DNA of 31,521 bases, taken from positions 1-31,521 of the forward strand of contig BQKZ01000547.1 in the NCBI GenBank assembly GCA_036244855.1, given 5' to 3'. The notes beneath the pieces were generated by a model that was not told the origin of the DNA, did not search any database, and was given only the letters and a program-made list of their open reading frames with translations. Source of the DNA: Temnopleurus reevesii. Lineage: Eukaryota; Echinodermata; Echinoidea; Temnopleuroida; Temnopleuridae. Below, in pieces: positions 25,111 through 28,523 of this stretch. Position 1 is the first letter of the stretch, and every line of letters starts with the position of its first letter. Position numbers and translations under genes: made by a program.

Positions 25111-26395
25111 CTCTCTCTCTCTCTATCTCTCTCCCTCTTTCTTTCTCTTCTCTCTACATCTCTCACTTCCCTGCCTTACAATGTCTAGATATCATCTTCT
25201 ATCCCCTTGTTATTAATTTTCTTTCTCCAACATTGTTTAGAGCGGTACAGAGCCCTTCTCTCTTTTGTGGAAGTACAGTTACAAGCATTGATCAATACTC
25301 TGTCTCTATGAAGAGCTTGATAAAAAAAATCAACTGTACTGAAAAACAAAAGGGATACAGAGAAAAGACCACGATCAATTGCAAAAAGATTGCATATCAG
25401 ACAGAAAGTTTGTCAAAATCAGCATTTCCATTTGAGTATAGAATAAAGAGAGCTCTTTCTCAGTGAATTAACTGTTCCTTGTATGGCATAATCAATAGTA
25501 GACTATTAAAAGCAATTGATACCAATATAGATTAAATCGCTAGAGTGATGATAAAAAGGTCTGAGAAACTATTAAAAGATCCATTTGTGTGTGAGCATTC
25601 ACCCATGGATATTGATATTGATATTGACTGTAAATCAATTCTAGCAGAGGAATAGTTGAACTTCAAGGGAAACTTCCCAAAGCAATTGACTTGTTTTTAG
25701 AGAATGAAGAAAAATAAGATGAACAGCGAAAACCTGAGTAGAAAAGGAAAATCAGTTCAAAAGTAATATATTTTCAAAGTTTTTATTTCCACTTCTGATG
25801 GTCATCTCTGAGTCAGCAACTCTGTTTTTTCCTATTTCGTTTGTTTAATTTTGCTTGAATATGATTAATACTGCAAATATTTTAGAAAGGATGATGCTGA
25901 TTCCTCATTTGAAATATGTTATGAACACAATTTTCATAAATTCAAGTATATTTAAAGTCAAAGATTATGTCAATGTTGCTGATCACATGGATCTCCATCA
26001 GCAGTATGTAGTGATCGTCAAAATACCTCTGTGAATTTGAACATTCATAACTTTTGAACAGATTGTCCAATTGTACTCAAATTTTCAGTTTATTCATCTG
26101 ATTTTTCTTTATGGAAATTCCAGGGGTTGGTTCAGCTATAATATTCATTCACTCATTGGATTAAAAATGAGCTATGACTCATCATGGTTGGTCATCAAGT
26201 TACAGATCACTTGACAACATATCACAAGCCATAATAAATTAATGAAATGCAGCTTTACGCCAGTAATCTACAAATGACAAAGGATGATAGTGTTACCTCT
26301 TGTTCTCTGTGCAGGTCATCAAAGGCAAGCTCTTCTTCTTGATCTTCTTGCAAGTCTGGTCCATCAAAATTGATACTCTCCCCTGGGTGGGACAT
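2588..26395 (-). CDS. CEP152: CEP152 / asterless centrosomal scaffold protein, complete, 23 coding exons
   Basis: Joining 23 GT-AG exons (listed separately) gives one open frame of 1745 codons plus TAA. Family knowledge: CEP152 sits around the proximal mother centriole, binds PLK4 through its acidic N-terminus, binds CPAP, and is anchored by CEP63 near its C-terminus, so licensing centriole duplication. Seen here: an acidic start followed by ELRDLLSKALPDDLLEDD (exons 1-2), LNHQLAMAQGERDGL (5-6), SKPLNRAREQQESLL (7), ELAELKDQIMLYEGAVDLG (10), DEDKKEAVDR (12), ALYVEICEEKKHLE (14), ELRTHYMKAVENVK (21), AKMHKFYTNKI (22) and a terminal DDSGINTLSYVQH. All fall in vertebrate CEP152 order. Residues about 380-1260 are mostly heptad coiled coil; both ends are low-complexity. 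There is no membrane segment or signal peptide. The length is close to the human protein. Joins rest on splice consensus, phase and homology, not on transcripts. Confidence 0.95.
3819..4239 (-). other. Intron 22
   Basis: Ordinary AT-rich intron between exons 22 and 23; nothing recognised. Confidence 0.85.
4240..4396 (-). CDS. CEP152: CEP152 coding exon 22 (residues 1284-1336), CEP63-binding-type helix, second part
   Basis: Acceptor CTACAG|CTTC, donor AAAAG|GTAAAT, 157 bp, phase 1 in and 2 out. It encodes MSYVTDMQKRCQETLRSAVI and EERQRVTAKMHKFYTNKI, matching the vertebrate ...EVLRERQETARKMRKYY block residue for residue in its key positions (ERQ, K-M-x-K-Y/F-Y). The conserved helix ends here; the basic NSKRDTSRENKR leads into the disordered tail. 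Confidence 0.94.
4397..4885 (-). other. Intron 21, with a small hairpin
   Basis: Contains an imperfect hairpin at 4618-4650: GAACAGAAGTTAA, a 6-nt loop, then TTAACTTCCTGTTC, with one bulged base. Nothing else recognised. Confidence 0.8.
4886..4955 (-). CDS. CEP152: CEP152 coding exon 21 (residues 1261-1284), CEP63-binding-type helix, first part
   Basis: Acceptor TTACAG|ACT, donor AAAAG|GTATGT, 70 bp, phase 0 in and 1 out. It encodes GTDELKEELRTHYMKAVENV. This matches the vertebrate EELRGQYIKAVKKIK helix, which lies in the C-terminal segment that binds CEP63 and anchors CEP152 at the centriole. The same role here is inferred from that similarity. Confidence 0.92.
5296..5422. mobile_element. 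Palindromic MITE, 127 bp, in intron 20
   Basis: Terminal inverted repeats GGGGCCTGTAACATAAACAA (left) and, reading inward, GGGGCTTGTAACATAAAAGA (right). A near-central palindrome CTTACGAT-TAATATTT-ATCGTAAG lies at 5372-5395. No transposase and no convincing target-site duplication, so the family is unknown. Confidence 0.6.
5485..5673 (-). CDS. CEP152: CEP152 coding exon 20 (residues 1198-1260), coiled coil
   Basis: Acceptor ATACAG|CAA, donor ATTCAG|GTAAAT, 189 bp, phase 0/0. Helix with QLQTEMREANSVTMESMQER and WEEERQQWKKEKMKRQEDVS. It is the last part of the long central coiled coil before the CEP63-binding-type segment. Confidence 0.92.
5722..5750. repeat. 12-bp perfect hairpin in intron 19
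   Basis: Arms TATCTTGTTCTT (5722-5733) and AAGAACAAGATA (5739-5750) around a 5-nt loop, 49 bp from the exon 20 acceptor on the gene strand. It could affect recognition of that acceptor or be incidental. Confidence 0.7.
6246..6538 (-). mobile_element. tRNA-derived SINE in intron 19
   Basis: Read on the minus strand, the first ~75 nt (6536 downward) look like a degenerate tRNA: GCGTCATGGTGTAAGTTG resembles a pol III A box and GGCAGTTCGAATC (6487-6475) a B box. A body follows (including GAGCGCCTAAGTGGC and CTTTGAG) and a 3' end TGTGCTATATAAATGGACAT plus an AT-rich tail. The same order of head, body and CTATATAAATG tail is familiar from sea urchin SINEs. The element is diverged; clear flanking duplications were not found. 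Confidence 0.7.
6760..7002 (-). CDS. CEP152: CEP152 coding exon 19 (residues 1117-1197), coiled coil
   Basis: Acceptor TGGCAG|AAG, donor CTTGAG|GTGAGA, 243 bp, phase 0/0. Eighty-one residues of dense heptad helix (ELQTLKQHLHRSQKALVVSQ, then KQELRSTQTKLQQAEKTLHQ). More GC-rich than its surroundings, as expected for conserved coding sequence. Confidence 0.92.
7003..7398 (-). other. Intron 18
   Basis: AT-rich; nothing recognised. Confidence 0.85.
7399..7578 (-). CDS. CEP152: CEP152 coding exon 18 (residues 1057-1116), coiled coil
   Basis: Acceptor ATGCAG|GTC, donor GAAAAG|GTTTGT, 180 bp, phase 0/0. It encodes LAEWQAKFTDEELQVKERVA and AVKEAKESWRREEEARKRV, matching the vertebrate region with ...[26 protein letters not shown] in layout (W, then ...VxEAKExW). 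Confidence 0.92.
7579..8256 (-). other. Intron 17
   Basis: AT-rich; two loosely similar stretches around 7990-8060 and 8100-8185 (ATTTTCCCTGAT motif repeated) but no clear element. Confidence 0.75.
8257..8421 (-). CDS. CEP152: CEP152 coding exon 17 (residues 1002-1056), coiled coil
   Basis: Acceptor ATGTAG|GAT, donor GATCGG|GTTAGT, 165 bp, phase 0/0. It encodes ELSNLQQRYEELSASHTSQM and AREQWMRQENQRRMS. The W-x-x-x-x-x-x-R pattern fits the repeated EKW/EQW helices of the C-terminal half of CEP152. The first 15 bases of this exon and its acceptor are copied in tandem in the preceding intron. Confidence 0.9.
8407..8612 (-). repeat. ~101-bp tandem duplication covering the exon 17 acceptor
   Basis: Unit A (8407-8507) and unit B (8508 to about 8612) align along their length: both start CTCATTAGATT(C/A)ATC, then CATGGaGGT...TGGATAA, TTGATATTGA-like sequence, and AGATCTC...CTCAGATC. 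Unit A contains the first 15 bases of exon 17 and its acceptor; unit B is an upstream (gene-sense) copy in which the GTAG|GATG acceptor has changed. Confidence 0.75.
8613..8980 (-). other. Rest of intron 16
   Basis: AT-rich; nothing recognised. Confidence 0.8.
8981..9121 (-). CDS. CEP152: CEP152 coding exon 16 (residues 955-1001), coiled coil
   Basis: Acceptor CTTACAG|AGA, donor AAAAAG|GTATCT, 141 bp, phase 0/0. It encodes a charged helix including EEQKKELENQITQADERIKM. Assigned by frame, splice sites and coiled-coil character. Confidence 0.9.
9122..9557 (-). other. Intron 15
   Basis: AT-rich; nothing recognised. Confidence 0.85.
9558..9707 (-). CDS. CEP152: CEP152 coding exon 15 (residues 905-954), coiled coil
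   Basis: Acceptor GTACAG|ATG, donor GAGCTG|GTAAAT, 150 bp, phase 0/0. A Lys/Glu-rich helix (for example EIVLLIEKKKKENNNELEKL). Fifty in-frame codons with a conventional acceptor and donor, but no strong signature of its own. Confidence 0.88.
9708..10265 (-). other. Intron 14
   Basis: AT-rich; nothing recognised. A 101-codon open frame overlapping 10073-10378 is mostly out of frame with exon 14 and is not a gene. Confidence 0.8.
10266..10401 (-). CDS. CEP152: CEP152 coding exon 14 (residues 859-904), coiled coil
   Basis: Acceptor TTCCAG|GGAT, donor CAGAAG|GTTGGT, 136 bp, phase 2 in and 0 out. MSELENELHKTKALYVEICE followed by EKKHLE reproduces the vertebrate pattern with ...ECYLEVCREKDNLE, another diagnostic block. 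Confidence 0.94.
10730..10922. mobile_element. Decayed palindromic MITE in intron 13
   Basis: Arms share a core GTTTTCGAAATTG (10753-10765, and inverted at 10882-10894). The similarity continues loosely outward (CCAGACCATGAATCAA against rc GGTCAGACATAATAG) and inward (GG(A)..GTTAGAAA against ACGATAGAAA). No transposase or clear target duplication. Confidence 0.5.
10968..11096 (-). CDS. CEP152: CEP152 coding exon 13 (residues 816-859), coiled coil
   Basis: Acceptor TTACAG|ATG, donor GTCAG|GTACAA, 129 bp, phase 2 in and 2 out. It encodes CQKTCLQLHEDASRNMREQL and then VEAHQYQLQQV. It lines up with the vertebrate helix that follows EAVDR. The split Arg codons at both ends join cleanly to exons 12 and 14. 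Confidence 0.93.
11097..11555 (-). other. Intron 12
   Basis: AT-rich; nothing recognised. The open frame at 11279-11524 (+) has no protein-like features. Confidence 0.8.
11556..11764 (-). CDS. CEP152: CEP152 coding exon 12 (residues 747-816), coiled coil
   Basis: Acceptor CAACAG|AGTC, donor GATAG|GTGGGT, 209 bp, phase 0 in and 2 out. It encodes a continuous helix with EEQKLAALKAQ-type heptads and the family signature MAQMVAESDEDKKEAVDR, matching the vertebrate QMRQMV...DKQEAVDR. Confidence 0.94.
12070..12652 (-). repeat. 147-bp tandem repeat spanning exon 11 and intron 11
   Basis: Reading the minus strand, units start with CATG at 12652, 12505 and 12358, exactly 147 bp apart, followed by a partial fourth unit with its conserved block near 12180. 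Each full unit holds a block coding ELREAKxEGQTW and a copy of the donor context TTAGAGGTGAG (third unit damaged). 147 bp is 49 codons, or seven heptads, so duplication preserves both frame and coiled-coil register. Unit 2 has a 1-bp deletion that brings a stop; unit 3 is interrupted by a long G tract (C on the plus strand). Confidence 0.85.
12210..12260 (-). repeat. C-rich tract (G-rich on gene strand), possible G-quadruplex, with an unresolved base
   Basis: The plus strand is almost pure C with isolated A and T; the gene strand therefore has several runs of five or more G with 1-nt loops, which fits the usual G-quadruplex pattern. An N at 12259 and the homopolymer runs mean the true length is uncertain. 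It interrupts the third 147-bp unit. Confidence 0.8.
12551..12755 (-). CDS. CEP152: CEP152 coding exon 11 (residues 678-746), coiled coil, founder of a 147-bp tandem array
   Basis: Acceptor CCAACAG|TTCACAG, donor TTAGAG|GTGAGG, 205 bp, phase 2 in and 0 out. An AG 7 nt further in breaks the frame, so the upstream acceptor is required. It encodes SPEETLFKLKAELSRSLQSI and a helix ending ERAETRVDQLE. The last ~100 bp are the first unit of a 147-bp tandem array that continues into intron 11. The frame stays open for 37 codons plus part of the next unit beyond the chosen donor, so the exact 3' end could differ between alleles or transcripts. Confidence 0.85.
12756..13227 (-). other. Intron 10
   Basis: AT-rich; nothing recognised. 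Confidence 0.85.
13228..13394 (-). CDS. CEP152: CEP152 coding exon 10 (residues 623-678), conserved ELKD-LYE motif
   Basis: Acceptor TCACAG|GAG, donor ATCAGG|GTAAAT, 167 bp, phase 0 in and 2 out. ELAELKDQIMLYEGAVDLG is nearly identical in pattern to the vertebrate ELTELKDEISLYESAAKLG and is one of the strongest family signatures in the window. The rest, rich in S/T/P and charged residues, is a linker that interrupts the coiled coil. Confidence 0.95.
13395..13791 (-). other. Intron 9
   Basis: AT-rich; nothing recognised. Confidence 0.85.
13792..13883 (-). CDS. CEP152: CEP152 coding exon 9 (residues 592-622), coiled coil
   Basis: Acceptor TCTAG|GTTC, donor TTGCAG|GTAAGA, 92 bp, phase 1 in and 0 out. 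It encodes VQDLQIKLNDAGTSKAMAEN followed by MCQSLQ, aligned with the vertebrate [20 protein letters not shown] stretch. It runs directly into the ELAELKD motif of exon 10. Confidence 0.92.
13884..14284 (-). other. Intron 8
   Basis: AT-rich; nothing recognised. Confidence 0.85.
14285..14432 (-). CDS. CEP152: CEP152 coding exon 8 (residues 543-592), coiled coil
   Basis: Acceptor TTGTAG|ACT, donor TGCAAG|GTTGGT, 148 bp, phase 0 in and 1 out. It encodes a heptad helix with ETVNRLTASLQESQKRCQEL, matching the vertebrate KLTRSLEESQKQC segment. Confidence 0.93.
14433..15134 (-). other. Intron 7
   Basis: AT-rich; nothing recognised beyond the alternative donor described for exon 7. Confidence 0.85.
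15135..15335 (-). CDS. CEP152: CEP152 coding exon 7 (residues 476-542), coiled coil, with two in-frame donors
   Basis: Acceptor TCACAG|CAC. Donor taken as GAAAAG|GTGATT, giving 201 bp, phase 0/0. A second donor 15 nt earlier (TCAAAG|GTAGCT, exon end 15150) would drop five residues, VASEK. I prefer the longer form because the distance from RAREQQES in this exon to RLTASLQESQ in exon 8 then equals the spacing I recall in the human protein. It carries IESLNQQLIEVQRSKPLN and RAREQQESLLTGLQQKF, among the most conserved stretches of the family. Confidence 0.92.
15336..15799 (-). other. Intron 6
   Basis: AT-rich; nothing recognised. Confidence 0.85.
15800..15939 (-). CDS. CEP152: CEP152 coding exon 6 (residues 429-475), coiled coil
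   Basis: Acceptor CCTTAG|GTGAG, donor CAACAG|GTAAAG, 140 bp, phase 1 in and 0 out. It encodes GERDGLGTTYSETQQLLNQM and a helix ending in QIQALEEANQQ. ERDGL at its start aligns with EKDGL of vertebrate CEP152. Confidence 0.92.
15940..16408 (-). other. Intron 5
   Basis: AT-rich; nothing recognised. Confidence 0.85.
16409..16558 (-). CDS. CEP152: CEP152 coding exon 5 (residues 379-429), start of coiled coil
   Basis: Acceptor TGTAG|GAAGC, donor CACAAG|GTGATG, 150 bp, phase 1 in and 1 out. It encodes QDIAQLEILYQARGREIKNL and ends ILNHQLAMAQ, the point where heptad-patterned coiled coil begins. The LNHQL motif and spacing match the vertebrate protein. Confidence 0.93.
16770..17009. mobile_element. 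hAT-like MITE copy 1, 240 bp, in intron 4
   Basis: Termini CAGGGTGCTACAAG (left) and, read inward, CAGGGCGCTACAAA (right); flanked on both sides by AACAG (16765-16769 and 17010-17014). CAGGG ends and a 5-bp duplication fit the hAT group that makes 5-bp rather than 8-bp duplications. The motif CTTGCCC or its complement GGGCAAG occurs at least five times inside, in both orientations, as expected of subterminal transposase-binding sites. No coding capacity. Confidence 0.7.
17276..18074 (-). CDS. CEP152: CEP152 coding exon 4 (residues 113-379), His/Asp-rich disordered region
   Basis: Acceptor CTGTAG|GTT, donor AAGCAG|GTAATT, 799 bp, phase 0 in and 1 out; the second largest exon. It is hydrophilic and notably His-rich (for example HTQPAHQPTHLPDHRL and FEHHHNQLHLPE), with acidic runs (HTDDRDSDDEGRF), and is predicted to be disordered. 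It holds the place of the poorly conserved linker between the PLK4-binding N-terminus and the coiled coil in vertebrate CEP152. It is clearly more GC-rich than the flanking introns, which opens a long spurious frame on the plus strand. The low sequence conservation means homology here is by position and frame only. Confidence 0.9.
18885..19415. repeat. Foldback repeat copy B, in intron 3
   Basis: Inverted arms about 18885-19025 and 19270-19415. Read outward from the centre the arms share (left) GCCAACTCAGTAATGCCCAC / (right) CATCTCAAGGATTCCCATCA, then a GTTTGTTCATCTC-TTTTTCTTCATT / TTTGTTTATCTTATTTTTCT block, and end in GACAGYRCATCAmTGTC, the clearest outer terminus of the four copies. Confidence 0.6.
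19450..20260 (-). other. Intron 3, unassigned part
   Basis: AT-rich; the 103-codon open frame at 19950-20261 (+) shows no domain and is not supported as a gene. Confidence 0.7.
20261..20292. repeat. (ATTCA)n microsatellite
   Basis: Five imperfect ATTCA units followed by ATTTAGTTTATTGATTTTC. Such pentanucleotide tails often mark an end of a non-LTR element, but no element body was recognised. An unresolved base (N) lies nearby at 20355. Confidence 0.6.
20990..21340 (-). pseudogene. Two decayed tandem copies of CEP152 exon 3
   Basis: Copy 1 (about 21340-21064, gene strand): encodes DDN then MYEPNVYH, against DDQHHWLYKPDAYH in exon 3; after roughly 110 bp of unrelated sequence, CCTCATGTCTGGGG...CTCAAGACTCC matches the exon's 3' half. 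Copy 2 (about 21050-20990): ATGTTGATAATAAGCATCAC coding VDNKHHW, against VDDQHHW, then decays to a stop. The splice sites of exon 3 are not preserved and there is an in-frame TGA just before copy 1, so these are probably dead. The short open frame at 21056-21307 is a chance read through copy 1. Confidence 0.65.
21470..21750 (+). mobile_element. Possible LINE 3' end with (AAT)n/(GAT)n tail
   Basis: Sequence typical of a non-LTR 3' UTR: TACATGTATACATTTTACTC-TTGTAAATTTTTTGAAATAAAAATAATAATAATAATGATAATG. No coding region was recognised upstream. Strand is taken from the tail. Confidence 0.4.
21808..22148. mobile_element. hAT-like MITE copy 2, 341 bp, in intron 3
   Basis: Related to the copy at 16770: termini TAGGGTGCTACATAA (left) and, read inward, CAGAGTGCTACATAA (right), flanked by GTTGG (21803-21807) and GTAGG (22149-22153), a one-mismatch 5-bp duplication. 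It contains the same CTTGCCC/GGGCAAG motifs (for example 22089-22095, 22110-22116, 22125-22131) and a unique 100-bp centre. It ends 28 bp from the exon 3 donor. Confidence 0.7.
22176..22284 (-). CDS. CEP152: CEP152 coding exon 3 (residues 76-112)
   Basis: Acceptor TGGCAG|TCC, donor GCTGGG|GTAAGT (near-consensus), 109 bp, phase 2 in and 0 out. It encodes PTVDDQHHWLYKPDAYHQ and then a Pro/Gly-rich segment ending KTPAG. No known domain; the aromatic and His-rich patch may be a short binding motif in an otherwise disordered region. A hAT-like MITE ends only 28 bp from its donor, and two decayed copies of this exon lie further into intron 3. Confidence 0.88.
22285..23410 (-). other. Intron 2
   Basis: 1.1 kb of AT-rich sequence; no element or coding signal recognised. 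The 73-codon open frame at 22762-22983 (+) is lysine-rich only because of A-rich DNA. Confidence 0.8.
23411..23538 (-). CDS. CEP152: CEP152 coding exon 2 (residues 34-76)
   Basis: Acceptor CCTAG|CTG, donor CCAAG|GTATCT, 128 bp, phase 0 in and 2 out. It encodes LRDLLSKALPDDLLEDDIQS followed by a Ser-rich stretch. The L-x-x-LL-x-x-LPDDLLEDD pattern is the best conserved part of the CEP152 N-terminus (the human counterpart reads LQQLL...LPHDMLDDDL) and completes the PLK4-binding region started in exon 1. No extra exon is needed between exons 1 and 2, as the two pieces align without a gap. Confidence 0.93.
23700..23895 (+). mobile_element. Possible LINE 3' end with (AATA)n tail
   Basis: Ends ATTTTAAACCGTTTTGAATAAATAAATAAATAAATA, a tail style common in CR1/L2-like non-LTR elements. 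The body is short and not translatable into a recognisable domain. A C(12)A(9) run follows at 23963-23983. Confidence 0.45.
23984..24910 (-). other. Intron 1, central part
   Basis: Nothing recognised. Two overlapping open frames at 24122-24434 (+) lack domains and codon bias. Confidence 0.7.
24911..25150. repeat. (CT)n microsatellite, about 240 bp, in intron 1
   Basis: Nearly uninterrupted CT on the plus strand, hence (GA)n in the transcript. TCCTACTCTCT interruptions recur at about 38-40-bp spacing (near 25028, 25066, 25106), so a higher-order unit has been copied. Confidence 0.95.
25690..26150. repeat. Foldback repeat copy C, in intron 1
   Basis: Inverted arms about 25690-25825 and 25985-26150 around an AT-rich spacer. 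Shared blocks, read outward: GTTGCTGA(C/T)..., CATCAG, ACTTTTGAACwGAT, and TTCATCT(T/G)ATTTTTCTT. Same family as copies A, B and D. Confidence 0.6.
26297..26395 (-). CDS. CEP152: CEP152 coding exon 1 (residues 1-33), PLK4-docking acidic N-terminus
   Basis: 99 coding bases, ending phase 0 at CAAGAG|GTAACA. It encodes a strongly acidic peptide: 12 of 33 residues are D or E, including EDQEEELAFDDLHREQE. In human CEP152 and fly Asl the first ~60 residues are an acidic segment that binds the basic cryptic polo box of PLK4. The acidity and the continuation into exon 2 (REQE then LRDLL) match that segment, so the same role is inferred. Confidence 0.9.
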
Positions 26396-26470
26396 GACTA
26401 CCTTCCTACCGCACACCAAAAGTCTTCAACAATGAGCTGTCAAGTTTCATCCACATAAACACATTTTGAT
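26396..26470 (-). other. CEP152: 5' UTR part of first coding exon, with two upstream ORFs
   Basis: Transcript-strand sequence between a likely acceptor (pyrimidine-rich tract ending TTTTCCAG, AG at 26472-26471) and the start ATG. An in-frame TGA upstream of the ATG supports the chosen start. It contains uORF1 (26464-26447, 5 codons then TGA) and uORF2 (26456-26406, 16 codons then TAG), which ends 10 nt before the main ATG. An acceptor here implies at least one non-coding exon further upstream, which I could not identify. Confidence 0.6.
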
Positions 26471-26889
26471 CTGGAAAAGAATAACAAATTGTTGAATTTG
26501 ATAAATTTTTTTCACATCCAATGCCACATAAGTTGATCCTATTAAAGTAAGGACACATTAGTAGATGATTAAAGACTCATAAAATATGGTTCTATCACAG
26601 TAATTTCAGTAATTCTTATTTACCTCCCTGTTTATTGAGGTCACCGAGTCCCATTGATGGATGTAAAAAAAAAATAATTTCTGAAACCAAATTAAAAATA
26701 TTAGAAAATACAGGAAAATCTATCAATATCTAGAAAGAAAAAAATACTGTGCAATGGTAAAATATTCCTCGTCCCAGTATATATAATTTTTTTTTGGAAA
26801 ATAAAAATACTCTGGGTAATGTTACTTTTGATTTTTCTGATTAATAGGATGGCAGGGGCAAGATAAGTGCAAAACAGAAAATTTCAGAA

Positions 26890-27330
26890 AAAAAACAGAA
26901 GGTATGGAACGGTGGTGCAGTCAGCAATTGAAAAATGTTCAATGAGATGAACAATGTGTGAAAATATGAGCAACAGTAAAGTCTGCATGGGATCCCGAGT
27001 TGGACAACTTTCCATTTCTCCTGAAAAGTCAACAAAATGTTGGTTTTCTCTATCATGCTTTTATCAATTTTGCATGTATTTTTAAAAGAATCATGTTGAA
27101 TCTTTATTCTAAATTCGATTTCTATCCATTTTTTGAAAATTTGATACATACAGTGTGAATGAGTTGTTTGAAAGTACATCACAGATTTGGTCAAAGTTGC
27201 CAACTCAAGGATCCCCATCAGAGGACATTACTGAAACTCATAGTCATTATATATCATTTTGTAGCTTAGATCTTCCCAAATCTGTTGGTAATGAATTCAT
27301 CACTTTCAGTGGTTGCATATAGGAGAAAAT
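26890..27330. repeat. Foldback repeat copy D, upstream of the coding start
   Basis: Inverted arms about 26890-27025 and 27190-27330. Inner ends read AAAGTTGTCCAACTCGGGAT (left, inverted) and AAAGTTGCCAACTCAAGGAT (right). The left arm keeps the TTGTTCATCTCATTGAA block. Confidence 0.55.
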
Positions 27331-27439
27331 CAGTTTTGAATGCCTGTACGTAGCCAGGGACACTTGATGATGTGATCATGGGCTGGGTTTAACCAAGTTA
27401 CAAACAACTATATGAATGACTTCTACTTCTACTTCTACA

Positions 27440-27940
27440 AAGATACTCTGCAGGATCCATAAGTCAGGATATAGTGCTAAGGAAAGTATGGAACACGTTT
27501 AGATGCTTGGTGGAAGCTCTCTCTTGAAGGCCTCCAATGAAGTTGAATTAGGAGTGACTTTGGGGAGCGCATTCCAAGCATTTACTGTCCAGGGGAAATA
27601 TGAACTGGTGTAGAGTTGTGTTCAACATGGAATAGTCAGCAGCTTTTTCGGATGATATTGTCGTGTGTTGCTGGCAATCATAGGCGCTGTGTAGTATCAG
27701 TTCTTGAGGTGGTATCAGTTCTTGAGATGAATGGTTGAGAAACTTGAGATGATACTACCCAATAATCTACATTAGTTGTTCTTGAATTTCTTCACCCTAT
27801 CAAATGTTGGTGAACAATCTATGACTGGAGAAATGAAGCACATTACATTTATCAGGTTTGAACGTCATAAGCCATTTCTTCCCCAGTTCTCTCCAAGATC
27901 AAGGTCCTTTTGAAGAGAATCAATATCCAAAGATGATTAA
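27440..27940 (-). mobile_element. Non-LTR retrotransposon (LINE) reverse-transcriptase fragment, frameshifted
   Basis: Minus-strand translation gives DSLQKDLDLGENW, then after a frameshift KKWLMTFKPDKCNVLHFS (27915-27830), the LQxDLxxLxxWxxKWxMxFNPxKCxVM motif found near the C-terminal side of LINE reverse transcriptases. Further on comes TQLYTSSYFPWTVNAWNALP (27624-27565), then ...SLEAFKRELP, the conserved ORF2 C-terminus (FFPRTVxxWNxLP). Several hundred bases between these blocks are missing or damaged. A dead CR1/Jockey-like fragment; the clade is not resolved. Confidence 0.75.
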
Positions 27941-28519
27941 CGGGCCAAAGTGAAAAAGTGGTTGGTGATTTTCAGGAAAAAGTCTTTATTTCACCAAGCA
28001 CGCAAATTAAATTGTGTTTGTCAATGGATCCAAGATGAGCAACATGGCGCAAAGGAGGAAGCCCATGTATGTGAATAGGATGCAGAAAAGGATGTCAAAT
28101 ATTTTGGATTGCTAAAATGAGAGGGGTGTATTGTATTTTTGTCAGATTTTGCTGAGATATTTCTCATGCATACTCTCAATATTTGTCATAACATAACATG
28201 AAAATTAAATAGGATATTCATTGATTTCATACTCAATATACTTTTTTCTTAGGTGCGCATACGGTACCTTACCTTAACACTAAACTTCTCATCTTACTAT
28301 ATATATATTTTGGCATGACATTTCTCATAGATCATCTATTCCTAGATCTAATAAATTTTTCTAGACCTGCTTTTTTAAAGCTAAAACCTTATGCACGCAC
28401 ACCTTACACAGGCTTAATGTTAGACCTCCTGTCAAAAGTTAAGCAGCCGAGCCTCAATCCCAAATCACCAAAAATTAGGACACAAACATGACAAACAAAT
28501 TTTCCGGCGCTTTTAAGTC
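27941..28519. other. Upstream region, unassigned
   Basis: Nothing firm. Contains TTAGGTGCGCA at 28249-28259, whose inverted copy lies at 31447-31457; 11 bp is too short to define an element. Confidence 0.5.
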
Positions 28520-28523
28520 TTAA

